Below are positions 6,420 to 12,656 of a DNA stretch of 12,774 nt, piece after piece. Position 1 is the stretch's first letter; each line of letters begins with the position of its first letter. The notes under the pieces are model-generated. The model saw only the letters and a program-made list of their open reading frames with translations. It ran no database searches and was not told where the DNA came from. The stretch comes from SpSt-398 sp033762195 (GTDB lineage: Bacteria; Bacteroidota; Bacteroidia; Chitinophagales; Chitinophagaceae). A program made the translations under genes and the position numbers. The DNA lies in NCBI GenBank assembly GCA_033762195.1, contig JANRLV010000148.1, positions 1-12,774 of the forward strand, in the 5' to 3' direction.

Positions 6420-7500
6420 ATTTGATATCAAAGTCCACCGATACCTTGTCCGTTCTCGGGTGGCTTTGGCAAGTCAGTATATAACCTTCAGCTACTTCAT
6501 GATCTTCGAGGCCCCAGTGTACATCCATGCTCACCTCGCCTTCAAGGAGTCGGGCTTTGCAGGTGCAACATACTCCACCTTTACAGGCAAAGGGGAGATC
6601 GGCGCCGTGTTTCAGGGCGGCGTCTAATAAAGATATATCTGCATCGAGTGGGAGATTGAATTCAATGCTCCTTCCATCTGCTTTGATCGTAATATGGCTT
6701 TGCGGCCCAGTGGGGGTGCCTGTTTCTTGTGGCGTTGATTTTTTTGCCGCTCTTGAACCAGCCGTAGTGAATAATTCAAAATGAATCCGGTTTTTCGGAA
6801 CATGGCTGGCTTCGAGATAATCTCTTACGCAAAAGATCATTTCCTCGGGGCCGCATAAAAAATATTCATCGATCTTGCCAAAAGGAATCAATTTGGAAAG
6901 AGCATCCAGTTTGGTTCCGTCTATTCTTCCTGAATGAAGCGGCGTGTCCATTCTCTCCCGGCTCAATACATGGATTAATTGAAACCGGTCGAGGTATTTG
7001 TTCTTGATCGCTTCCAATTCTTCAAAGAATATAATGGATGCACGGCTTCGGTTGCCAAATACCAGCGTAAAGCGACTTTGGGGTTCGGTGCGGAGAATGG
7101 TCTTAAGCAAAGAAAGCACCGGTGTGATTCCGCTGCCAGCGGCAAAAGCTACATAGTGTTTTTTCTGTTCGGGATGAAGCGGTGTATTGAATTTACCTAC
7201 CGGGGGCATTACTTCAAGCACATCGCCGGCTTTTAATTCTTCATTCGCATAGGTAGAAAACACACCACCTTCCACTTTCTTAACGGCCACCTTCCATTCG
7301 TGATCAAGAGGGGAACTACACAAAGAATAGGTTCTTCTCACTTCTTCCCCGTGTAAATGTGTACGAAGCGTGAGGCTCTGTCCTTGTTGATAGGTATATA
7401 ATTCCTTGAGTGTTTCAGGGATTTCAAACGTGATAGAAACACAATCAGCGGTTTCTTTTTTGATCTTTTTTACGGCAAGCGGATGAAAGTGAATCGACAT
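6418..7500 (-). CDS. paaE: Phenylacetyl-CoA epoxygenase reductase subunit PaaE
   Basis: Passes electrons from NAD(P)H through FAD and a [2Fe-2S] centre to the PaaA di-iron site. The 360 residues match the E. coli length. Order of domains: FAD-binding barrel (about 1-105) with RTYSLCSSP at 56-64; NAD(P)-binding ferredoxin-reductase domain (about 110-235) with AAGSGITPVLS (120-130) and FLCGPEEM (214-221); a Ser/Thr/Pro/Gly-rich linker (about 248-268); and a plant-type ferredoxin domain (269-360) with cluster ligands Cys306, Cys311, Cys314 and Cys344 (Cx4Cx2Cx29C). It is separated from paaABCD by an opposite-strand gene and by terminators, so it must have its own promoter or be read through from tetR. 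A TAnnTTTG element sits directly before the start codon. The upstream spacer holds a heptad repeat array. Confidence 0.96.
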   Translation of the reverse strand: MSIHFHPLAVKKIKKETADCVSITFEIPETLKELYTYQQGQSLTLRTHLHGEEVRRTYSLCSSPLDHEWKVAVKKVEGGVFSTYANEELKAGDVLEVMPPVGKFNTPLHPEQKKHYVAFAAGSGITPVLSLLKTILRTEPQSRFTLVFGNRSRASIIFFEELEAIKNKYLDRFQLIHVLSRERMDTPLHSGRIDGTKLDALSKLIPFGKIDEYFLCGPEEMIFCVRDYLEASHVPKNRIHFELFTTAGSRAAKKSTPQETGTPTGPQSHITIKADGRSIEFNLPLDADISLLDAALKHGADLPFACKGGVCCTCKARLLEGEVSMDVHWGLEDHEVAEGYILTCQSHPRTDKVSVDFDIK

Positions 7501-7504
7501 GGAT

Positions 7505-7512
7505 CAAAGTTA
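7505..7512 (-). promoter_or_regulatory. Candidate -7 element upstream of paaE
   Basis: On the minus strand this reads TAACTTTG, a perfect TAnnTTTG, separated from the paaE ATG by only 4 nt. If it is used, the mRNA would start at or within a few nucleotides of the start codon (leaderless or nearly so). No -33 TTTG is seen at the expected distance. The same 4-nt arrangement occurs before tetR. Confidence 0.4.
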
Positions 7513-7532
7513 CTGGAATTGGGGATAGGATG

Positions 7533-7700
7533 GATGTTGAATGACAGATGACGGAGGACAGATGACGGAGGACGGAGGACAGAAGACAGATGACGGATGA
7601 CAGAGGTCCGGAGTCGGAAGTAGGGCAAATTAATTACAGTCAACTGTCATCTGTCCTCCGTCATCTGTCATCCGTCATCAGTCATCCGTCATCAGTCATC
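7533..7700. repeat. Inverted array of 7-bp repeats between tetR and paaE
   Basis: From 7533 to 7623 there are 13 consecutive in-phase 7-bp units of the type GATGACG, GATGACA, GAGGACA and GATGTTG, degrading toward the right. After a 20-bp spacer (7624-7643), 8 units of the inverse type (CTGTCAT, CTGTCCT, CCGTCAT, CAGTCAT) run from 7644 to 7699 and end one base before the tetR stop codon (7703-7701). The arms can form a long imperfect hairpin. There are no unique spacers between units, so it is not CRISPR. The same units recur downstream of asd. It may act as a transcript-end or RNA-stability element, or be a spreading satellite. Confidence 0.9.
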
Positions 7701-8285
7701 CTATTTCCTAAGCCCATCAATAAGAATCGTCACCATATTATTCTCTAAATCTTTCGCCGAGATCTTGGCCTGGCTACGGTGCCAGGATTCTATACCGCTT
7801 ACAGATTGAAGAAGAATGATCACTGCTGTAGGCGCGTCAATTTTTTTGATCTCGCCTTTGGTAATACCCTTTTCAATGATGGCGGCAAACATGCGGCGGT
7901 ATTGACGACGTTGGTTGCGGAAATTGGAAAGGAATGGTTCATTCAGGTGTTTCCATTCGCGGTCGCTTACATACACTTCCTCATAATGTTCGATCATTTC
8001 CTGAATGTGAAATCGCATCAGGTTTTCGAGCTTCTGAATGGTGGGAAGATCACTGGCTTCTGTTTCTTCCAGTTTAAGCATAAAACGATTGGCTACATCA
8101 AAGCAGATCGCTTCCAGTATTTCGTTTTTTGACTTGATATGATTGTATAAGCTGGCGGCTTCAATACCCACCCGCTCGGCCAGATCACGCATGGATGTGG
8201 CAGCAAAGCCTTTTTCCCGGAACATCTGGGCGGCTTTGGTGAGGATAACCTCTTTTTTAGAGGAACGGCGTTTTGTCGTTGGCAT
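7701..8285 (-). CDS. TetR-family transcriptional regulator, probable paa repressor
   Basis: A 194-residue TetR-type repressor. The N-terminal DNA-binding domain is clear: ILTKAAQMFREKGFAATSMRDLAERVGI (about residues 14-41) followed by AASLYNHIKSKNEILEAI, a standard TetR helix-turn-helix. The C-terminal ligand-binding half (about 65-194) is helical and not specific enough to name the ligand. TetR-type regulators that respond to phenylacetyl-CoA control paa genes in several bacteria, and this gene lies directly upstream of paaE on the same strand, so control of paaE and paaABCD is a reasonable inference, not shown by sequence. A palindrome and a TAnnTTTG element at its own start suggest autoregulation. 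It is divergent from the PfkB-family kinase gene, which could also be regulated. Confidence 0.93.
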   Translation of the reverse strand: MPTTKRRSSKKEVILTKAAQMFREKGFAATSMRDLAERVGIEAASLYNHIKSKNEILEAICFDVANRFMLKLEETEASDLPTIQKLENLMRFHIQEMIEHYEEVYVSDREWKHLNEPFLSNFRNQRRQYRRMFAAIIEKGITKGEIKKIDAPTAVIILLQSVSGIESWHRSQAKISAKDLENNMVTILIDGLRK

Positions 8286-8289
8286 GTTT

Positions 8290-8297
8290 CAAAGATA
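8290..8297 (-). promoter_or_regulatory. Candidate -7 element upstream of tetR
   Basis: On the minus strand this reads TATCTTTG, a perfect TAnnTTTG, 4 nt before the ATG. A TTTG at 8317-8314 could be the -33 box, though the 16-bp spacing is shorter than usual. The short distance to the ATG implies a leaderless or near-leaderless mRNA. Confidence 0.4.
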
Positions 8298-8302
8298 GAG
8301 GA

Positions 8303-8315
8303 TGTTTATTAAACA
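8303..8315. promoter_or_regulatory. Candidate TetR operator
   Basis: TGTTTATTAAACA is a perfect 6+1+6 palindrome. It lies just upstream of the tetR -7 element, where a bound repressor would block the promoter, and within the 117-bp region shared with the divergent kinase gene. TetR-family proteins bind palindromes of this kind near their own genes. I found no second copy upstream of paaE or paaA. Confidence 0.4.
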
Positions 8316-8353
8316 AATCCACCATCTGACTTCCCAAACTGTCTTTTTTGGCT

Positions 8354-8361
8354 TAGGTTTG
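8354..8361 (+). promoter_or_regulatory. Candidate -7 element of the PfkB-family kinase gene
   Basis: TAGGTTTG matches TAnnTTTG exactly and ends 41 nt before the ATG at 8403. A convincing -33 TTTG is not present at 19-21 bp upstream. Confidence 0.4.
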
Positions 8362-8402
8362 CACGGCTTTTTTGAACAACTCAAACCCCAAAACCCCATA
8401 TC

Positions 8403-9326
8403 ATGTCACTCGTTGTTGTCGGCTCCATGGCTTTTGATGCGATCGAAACCCCTTTTGGAAAAAGCGATAAGATCGTAGGCGGAGCGGCTACCTATATCGC
8501 CTGGAGTGCCTCCAATTTTACCCGTCCCATCAAACAGCTTTCCGTAGTTGGGGGTGATTTTCCCAAAGAGGAATTGAAAATGCTCGAGGCCCGGGGGGTG
8601 AACCTGGAAGGGGTACAGATCAAAGAAGATGAGAAGTCCTTCTTCTGGAGTGGTAAGTACCACCTGGACATGAACACCCGCGACACCCTTGATACTCAAT
8701 TAAATGTGTTGGCTAATTTTAACCCGGTGGTTCCGGAAAGCTATCAGGATTGTGAGTTTCTGATGCTGGGTAACCTGGTGCCTGCCGTTCAAATGGCCGT
8801 GATCGACCAGCTTCGGAACAGGCCGCGCCTGGTAGTCATGGACACCATGAATTTCTGGATGGAAACCGCCATGCCCGACCTGGAAAAAGTGCTGCGGAAG
8901 GTGGATGTGTTGATGATCAACGACAGCGAAGCCCGCCAACTCAGCGCCCAATATTCCCTGGTGAAAGCTGCCCGGGAGATCATGAAAATGGGGCCTAAAT
9001 ACCTGGTCATTAAAAAAGGGGAGCACGGAGCTTTGTTATTTCATGATGATGGGGTGTTTTTTGCCCCGGCCCTTCCGTTGGAGGACGTGTTTGACCCCAC
9101 TGGCGCGGGAGATACCTTCGCCGGAGGTTTCATTGGACATATTGCCCGTACAAAAGACATCAGCTTCAACAATATGAAATCCGGGATCATTGCCGGTTCT
9201 GCCCTTGCCAGTTTCTGCGTAGAGAAATTTGGTACCACCCGGTTGAAAGAACTTCGCCATGGTGAACTGGAAGGAAGAATCCAGCAATTCCGCGACCTGG
9301 TCAATTTTGAGATCGAACTGGAATGA
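8403..9326 (+). CDS. PfkB/ribokinase-family sugar kinase
   Basis: An ATP-dependent kinase of the ribokinase (PfkB) superfamily, 307 residues, normal length, cytoplasmic. The signature 2 motif DPTGAGDTFAGGF (231-243) is complete, with Asp237 as the catalytic base and GAG as the anion hole. MINDSEARQL (171-180) carries the NxxE motif (Asn173, Glu176) that helps position Mg and phosphate. An N-terminal Gly-Gly (26-27, VGGAATYIAW) matches the substrate-binding signature. The substrate cannot be read from sequence; members of this superfamily phosphorylate sugars, nucleosides or other hydroxyl compounds. It is divergent from tetR (117 bp) and convergent with the lamin-tail protein gene, whose stop is only 6 bp away. 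Link to phenylacetate metabolism is not supported. Confidence 0.93.
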   Translation: MSLVVVGSMAFDAIETPFGKSDKIVGGAATYIAWSASNFTRPIKQLSVVGGDFPKEELKMLEARGVNLEGVQIKEDEKSFFWSGKYHLDMNTRDTLDTQLNVLANFNPVVPESYQDCEFLMLGNLVPAVQMAVIDQLRNRPRLVVMDTMNFWMETAMPDLEKVLRKVDVLMINDSEARQLSAQYSLVKAAREIMKMGPKYLVIKKGEHGALLFHDDGVFFAPALPLEDVFDPTGAGDTFAGGFIGHIARTKDISFNNMKSGIIAGSALASFCVEKFGTTRLKELRHGELEGRIQQFRDLVNFEIELE

Positions 9327-9332
9327 TCCGGG

Positions 9333-11048
9333 TCATGGATACCCGCGCACCACGGAGATCAGTCGCCTAAATCGTTTCCTTTTTCCCTGCAGGGTTAGAA
9401 ATTCTGCCCATACGATATAGTTCCCGGAGGGTAAAATCTTTCGTTCATCCCCCATTCCATCCCATGTCCAGGTACCTGTGCGACCGGCGATTTCCGTATT
9501 TACCAGGAAACGAACCATACGCCCATGCTGATCAAAGATCCGGATATGCGCCAACTGACCCGGTTCCGCCAGTTGATAGGATAAGGTGGCATGGTCGTGA
9601 AATCCATCATTATTGGGACTGATAATTACCGGTTCTATCCAAAATTCCCCTCCGCCTGTTCCTGATTCAACGGATTGGGAATTCCTGTAGCCCGGTGTTC
9701 CCCCGCGGGAAGTGGTGGCAGCCGAATGCCAGTTCATTGGGTCCTGTGAAGGGACATTGGGGTCGATCCGCTCCAGGGAAATACCTCGCGGATCATTTAT
9801 CAGTGGCGAATGCCAGTCTTCATCATAGTTGACCTCATCCAATATCTCACCCTGCTGGTGCAGGAGTAATATGTGCCCGTTATCGGATGGAAAGGAGGGT
9901 AGTTGGTTTGCTTCCGATATCCTGCCGGCGTCCTTTACCCAATGATCGCGGATCAATGCCTGGCTGTCCGTCGTTACTACCCAATATTCTCCCGGAAAGA
10001 TCAACCGGCTTTCTGTACAAAGGGGATAAGGTGTCCCCACTTCGCCAGATTCTTTGCGGTTGGCGAGATAGAGTTCTTTGGCATCAAATACCTGTTTACT
10101 CCGGTTGTATATCTCTACATAATCCGATCCACCTAAACGAGGATTAGACAAAATTTCATTGATGACAAGGTCATGAAGGGAAGGAATTACCGGTCTTCCC
10201 CAATGTACTACGGTCACAGGCTCTATCGGGATTTGCCGGCAATCGCGGATATGGTTCAACGTGAGTTCATACATTTTTCCCGGTTCAGGGGCCGGGTATA
10301 TTTCTATTTCCAGTTGATCAAACATCGGCGGGGTGGGCCGTACGTCGATCAAAGAAAAACCATCAGGAAGTTGGATATTCTCGCGGGCTACACTCCGGGC
10401 ACTGTCCAGCGGCTCACTGAACTGGATATGGAGGATTTGGCTCCCTTCCATATAGGTATTTATTATATGGGGGCCTTCAGTATCGGTGATAAACGCGGCC
10501 GATGCATTGGGCTGTCCGGGTGTTCCACCCGTTGGATGGGTACTTGCCTGCCAATTAGCCTGTCCGGTACAGGGAAATTGCCGGTCGATCATTTCCAGGC
10601 TCCATCCACCCGATCGTTTAATTTCACTTTTATAAGTATTGACTGAATAAGCTACGGCATGAATGGTTTGGCCGGAAGGATCAAGCAGGGAGATCAGATC
10701 ACTTTCATTGTCAAGCGATGGAAAGGAGGGTACAGGTATGACGGGTCCATAGCCTGCCATCACTGTAGTGGTGGTGGATGAACCCAGCAATACCAACTGC
10801 CCCGGTTCAAGGGTATAAGCGGGAAAGGCCCCGCTGGTGGATGTGCGGTCGCGCAGCTTCCATCCGGCAAGTGAAATCGGTGCGCCTGAACGGTTCACCA
10901 GTTCGATCCATTCCACTGCAGGTAAACCCACTACCGGTGTTGGGTCGGCCATGATCTCATAGATCAACACATCATACCTTGATTGGGAAAAGGAAAGCAC
11001 TGAAAACAGGGAATTGATACCGAATACGAACACTTGTTTTTTTGACAT
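9333..11048 (-). CDS. Exported protein with two lamin-tail domains and a FlgD-like C-terminal domain
   Basis: A 571-residue exported protein. The N-terminus has a signal peptide (MSKKQVFVFGINSLFSVLSFSQ), cleaved near residue 22. Lamin-tail domain 1 covers about 27-180: VLIYEIMADPTP, EWIELVNRSGAPISLAGWKLRD and the closing NWQASTHPTGGTPGQPN. An SbsA/Ig-like domain follows (about 190-283, ILHIQFSEPLDSA). Lamin-tail domain 2 covers about 294-456 (LVINEILSNPRLGGSDYVEIYNRS, closing with NWHSAATTSRGGTPGYRN). The C-terminal domain (about 471-567) has SPNNDGFHDHATLSYQL, IRIFDQHGRMVR and ILPSGNYIVWAEF, like FlgD Ig-like or gliding-motility-associated C-terminal domains, so type IX secretion or cell-surface attachment is possible. 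Lamin-tail domains are found in bacterial extracellular proteins, often with nucleases or adhesins, but no catalytic domain is present. Precise role unknown. Confidence 0.92.
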   Translation of the reverse strand: MSKKQVFVFGINSLFSVLSFSQSRYDVLIYEIMADPTPVVGLPAVEWIELVNRSGAPISLAGWKLRDRTSTSGAFPAYTLEPGQLVLLGSSTTTTVMAGYGPVIPVPSFPSLDNESDLISLLDPSGQTIHAVAYSVNTYKSEIKRSGGWSLEMIDRQFPCTGQANWQASTHPTGGTPGQPNASAAFITDTEGPHIINTYMEGSQILHIQFSEPLDSARSVARENIQLPDGFSLIDVRPTPPMFDQLEIEIYPAPEPGKMYELTLNHIRDCRQIPIEPVTVVHWGRPVIPSLHDLVINEILSNPRLGGSDYVEIYNRSKQVFDAKELYLANRKESGEVGTPYPLCTESRLIFPGEYWVVTTDSQALIRDHWVKDAGRISEANQLPSFPSDNGHILLLHQQGEILDEVNYDEDWHSPLINDPRGISLERIDPNVPSQDPMNWHSAATTSRGGTPGYRNSQSVESGTGGGEFWIEPVIISPNNDGFHDHATLSYQLAEPGQLAHIRIFDQHGRMVRFLVNTEIAGRTGTWTWDGMGDERKILPSGNYIVWAEFLTLQGKRKRFRRLISVVRGYP

Positions 11049-11103
11049 AAGAAAAGGTTTGCCGAAAAATAAGTGTACCTGATCAAAATAAAAAGGGGGA
11101 AAA

Positions 11104-11136
11104 TTTGGCGGTTAACACGATACCGCTTTACTTTTG
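11104..11136 (+). promoter_or_regulatory. Promoter of the asd leader (TTTG-N21-TAnnTTTG)
   Basis: TTTG at 11104-11107, a 21-bp spacer, then TACTTTTG at 11129-11136. Both boxes match the Bacteroidota housekeeping promoter consensus at appropriate spacing, the best such match I found in the window. The start of transcription would be about 11140-11143, a few bases before the leader ORF ATG at 11146. Confidence 0.65.
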
Positions 11137-11145
11137 CTGCTCATC

Positions 11146-11205
11146 ATGCAAATGACCAAACATACAAAACGCACGAAGAAACTTTCCAGAGGAAGGCTCG
11201 GGTGA
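11146..11205 (+). CDS. Candidate attenuator leader peptide upstream of asd
   Basis: A 19-codon ORF, MQMTKHTKRTKKLSRGRLG, ending in TGA. Thr is at codons 4, 7 and 10, Lys at 5, 8, 11 and 12, and Met at 1 and 3: Thr, Lys and Met are the amino acids made downstream of aspartate-semialdehyde dehydrogenase. It begins a few bases after a strong promoter match; the ATG at codon 3 (11152) is an alternative start. Codons 16-18 (11191-11199) can pair with the left arm of the terminator that follows. A ribosome that finishes the peptide would cover this segment and let the terminator form; one stalled at the Thr/Lys codons would leave it free. It fits a leader peptide, but there is no independent proof of translation. 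Confidence 0.6.
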   Translation: MQMTKHTKRTKKLSRGRLG

Positions 11206-11243
11206 GTTGTATGTGATGAAACATAAACGAACTGAGGCCTTCC
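11191..11243 (+). promoter_or_regulatory. Candidate antiterminator pairing
   Basis: GGAAGGCTC at 11191-11199 pairs with GAGGCCTTCC at 11234-11243 (nine base pairs with one bulged G). This uses the same bases as the left arm of the terminator (11235-11243), so the two structures exclude each other. The upstream strand lies in the last codons of the leader ORF, where ribosome position would decide which structure forms. Confidence 0.55.
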
Positions 11244-11267
11244 CCAACGGAGGGCCTTATTTTTTTT
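11235..11267 (+). terminator. Intrinsic terminator upstream of asd (attenuator)
   Basis: Stem AGGCCTTCC (11235-11243) with GGAGGGCCT (11249-11257), nine pairs including one G-T wobble, a 5-nt loop, then TA and eight T (11260-11267). It works in the plus direction only. It lies between the leader promoter and asd, with about 60 bp from its T-run to the asd ATG, and there is no full-size plus-strand gene before it that would need a terminator. Confidence 0.8.
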
Positions 11268-11293
11268 AAAACCAATTTATAACAATTAAAAAG

Positions 11294-11317
11294 TCTTCGT
11301 AAGAAGATCGGGGGGAG
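11294..11317 (+). promoter_or_regulatory. Small hairpin and purine-rich ribosome site before asd
   Basis: TCTTC-GTAA-GAAGA (11294-11307) forms a 5-bp stem with a GNRA-type tetraloop, followed directly by GGGGGGAG (11310-11317), 8 nt before the asd ATG. The purine run is an unusually good Shine-Dalgarno candidate for this phylum. The hairpin could help keep the ribosome site exposed. Confidence 0.4.
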
Positions 11318-11325
11318 TATCAACA

Positions 11326-12318
11326 ATGAAAGTTGCAGTAGTCGGCGCCACCGGACTGGTAGGCACAAAAATGTTACAAGTGTTAGCAGAAAGAAATTTC
11401 CCGGTAACGGAATTGATTCCGGTTGCTTCGGAAAAATCAGTGGGTAAACAGGTAGAGTTCAAGGGGAAGAAATACACGGTAGTAGGGATGGAATCCGCGA
11501 TTGCTGCTAAACCGGCCGTTGCCTTGTTTTCCGCTGGTGGAAGCACGTCTACCGAATGGGCGCCTCGTTTTGCCGCTGCCGGTATCACGGTAATTGATAA
11601 TTCTTCTGCCTGGCGCATGGATCCTGCCAAACCTTTGATTGTACCCGAGATCAATGCAGATATATTAACGGCCAATGATAAGATCATTGCCAATCCCAAT
11701 TGCTCTACCATACAAATGGTAGTGGCATTAAATCCCCTGCACAAGCGGTACGGAATTGAACGGATCGTGGTGAGTACCTATCAGAGTGTGACGGGTACCG
11801 GCGTAAAAGCTGTTGATCAGTTATTCAATGAGCGAAAAGGAGTGGAAGGCCCAATGGCCTATAAATATCCGATTGATCTGAATGTGATTCCACAGATCGA
11901 TGTATTTCTGGAGAATGGATATACCAAGGAAGAAATGAAAATGGTCAATGAGACCCAGAAGATCATGCGGGATACCACCATCCGGGTGACCTCTACCACG
12001 GTACGGATACCGGTTGTAGGCGGTCATAGTGAGTCGGTGAATGTGGAATTTACCGATGAGTTTGATTTGCGGGAAGTAAAGGCCTTGTTGGAATCCGCTC
12101 CGGGAGTAGTTGTGGTGGATGATCCTGCTACCCAGCAATACCCAATGCCCAAGGATGCCCATGAAAGAGATGAAGTATTTGTAGGTCGTCTTCGTCGCGA
12201 TGAAACCCAGCCTTGTACACTTAATATGTGGATCGTATCGGATAACCTGCGTAAAGGCGCCGCTACCAATGCCGTCCAGATCGCGGAGTATTTGATGGAG
12301 AAGGGGTTGGTGGGGTAG
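11326..12318 (+). CDS. asd: Aspartate-semialdehyde dehydrogenase
   Basis: Reduces L-aspartyl-4-phosphate to L-aspartate-4-semialdehyde with NADPH, the shared step leading to Lys (and diaminopimelate), Thr and Met. The 330 residues are the usual length. The NADP-binding N-terminus is VAVVGATGLVG (residues 3-13). SAGGSTSTEWAP (69-80) and DNSSAWRMD (91-99) are standard Asd motifs. The catalytic cysteine is Cys126 in NPNCSTIQM, and the catalytic histidine is His234 in RIPVVGGHSESVNVEF; TYQSVTGTG (151-159) is also conserved. It is transcribed alone in this window and preceded by a leader ORF, terminator and ribosome site that suggest attenuation by aspartate-family amino acids. Downstream lies a long intergenic region of repeats. 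Confidence 0.97.
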   Translation: MKVAVVGATGLVGTKMLQVLAERNFPVTELIPVASEKSVGKQVEFKGKKYTVVGMESAIAAKPAVALFSAGGSTSTEWAPRFAAAGITVIDNSSAWRMDPAKPLIVPEINADILTANDKIIANPNCSTIQMVVALNPLHKRYGIERIVVSTYQSVTGTGVKAVDQLFNERKGVEGPMAYKYPIDLNVIPQIDVFLENGYTKEEMKMVNETQKIMRDTTIRVTSTTVRIPVVGGHSESVNVEFTDEFDLREVKALLESAPGVVVVDDPATQQYPMPKDAHERDEVFVGRLRRDETQPCTLNMWIVSDNLRKGAATNAVQIAEYLMEKGLVG

Positions 12319-12322
12319 GTTG

Positions 12323-12420
12323 GATGACGGATGACAGATGACGGATGACGGATGTTGGATGACAGATGACAGATGACGGATGACGGATGACGGAGGAGGG
12401 ATGTTGGATGTTGGATGTTG
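12323..12420. repeat. 7-bp repeat array, left arm (downstream of asd)
   Basis: Fourteen consecutive in-phase 7-bp units begin 4 bp after the asd stop: GATGACG, GATGACA and GATGTTG types, plus one GAGGAGG. They are the same unit types as the array between tetR and paaE. The inverse units occur at 12608-12656, so the two arrays bracket the long inverted repeat between them. Confidence 0.9.
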
Positions 12421-12427
12421 GAAGGAA

Positions 12428-12607
12428 GTCGAAGGGCGGAGGGTGGCTGTGCGTGACCTCTGGGCTCGCACGATTATCCCCGCGCCTCTGGCGACAAGCC
12501 TTACAGCGGTAAATCTAATATTAAATGAACTAAACTCGAGTCGCCAGAGGCGACAAGACAATCGTGCGAGACCAGAGGTCTCGCACAGCAACACCCCGCT
12601 CTTCGCC
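12428..12607. repeat. Long imperfect inverted repeat built from AGA/TCT-loop hairpins
   Basis: Positions 12428-12494 match the reverse complement of 12541-12607 at about 55 of 67 bases (counted by eye); the centre (12495-12540) is AT-rich and unpaired. Each arm contains two smaller hairpins. In the right arm these are perfect: GTCGCC-AGA-GGCGAC (12540-12554) and GTGCGAGACC-AGA-GGTCTCGCAC (12564-12586). In the left arm the same two hairpins appear inverted, with TCT loops and some mismatches (12449-12471 and 12483-12493). No ORF of credible composition is inside. It resembles REP/BIME-like or MITE-like intergenic palindromes; no flanking target duplication was recognised. Confidence 0.85.
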
Positions 12608-12656
12608 CAACATCCAACATCCGTCATCTGTCCTCCGTCATCTGTCCTCCAACATC
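12608..12656. repeat. 7-bp repeat array, right arm
   Basis: Seven in-phase units: CAACATC twice, CGTCATC, TGTCCTC, CGTCATC, TGTCCTC, CAACATC, followed by a degenerate unit up to 12663, which touches the stop codon of the minus-strand gene at 12666-12664. These are inverse copies of the units at 12323-12420. Together the two arms and the central inverted repeat fill the whole asd-distal intergenic region (12319-12663), which has no gene. Confidence 0.88.

Noticed and set aside
7533..7700. CRISPR array
   Set aside because: Units are 7 bp and directly joined, without unique spacers of constant length; arrays face each other.
8403..9326. Specific naming of the PfkB-family kinase (for example ribokinase, fructokinase or adenosine kinase)
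   Set aside because: Only superfamily motifs are visible; nothing in the substrate region or neighbourhood identifies the substrate.
11144..11744. Minus-strand ORFs across the asd leader and 5' part of asd
   Set aside because: Antisense to the leader and asd; composition is that of a shadow frame.
11821..12627. Minus-strand ORF of 268 codons
   Set aside because: It lies antisense to the well-supported asd gene and continues into the repeats; no protein-like motif.
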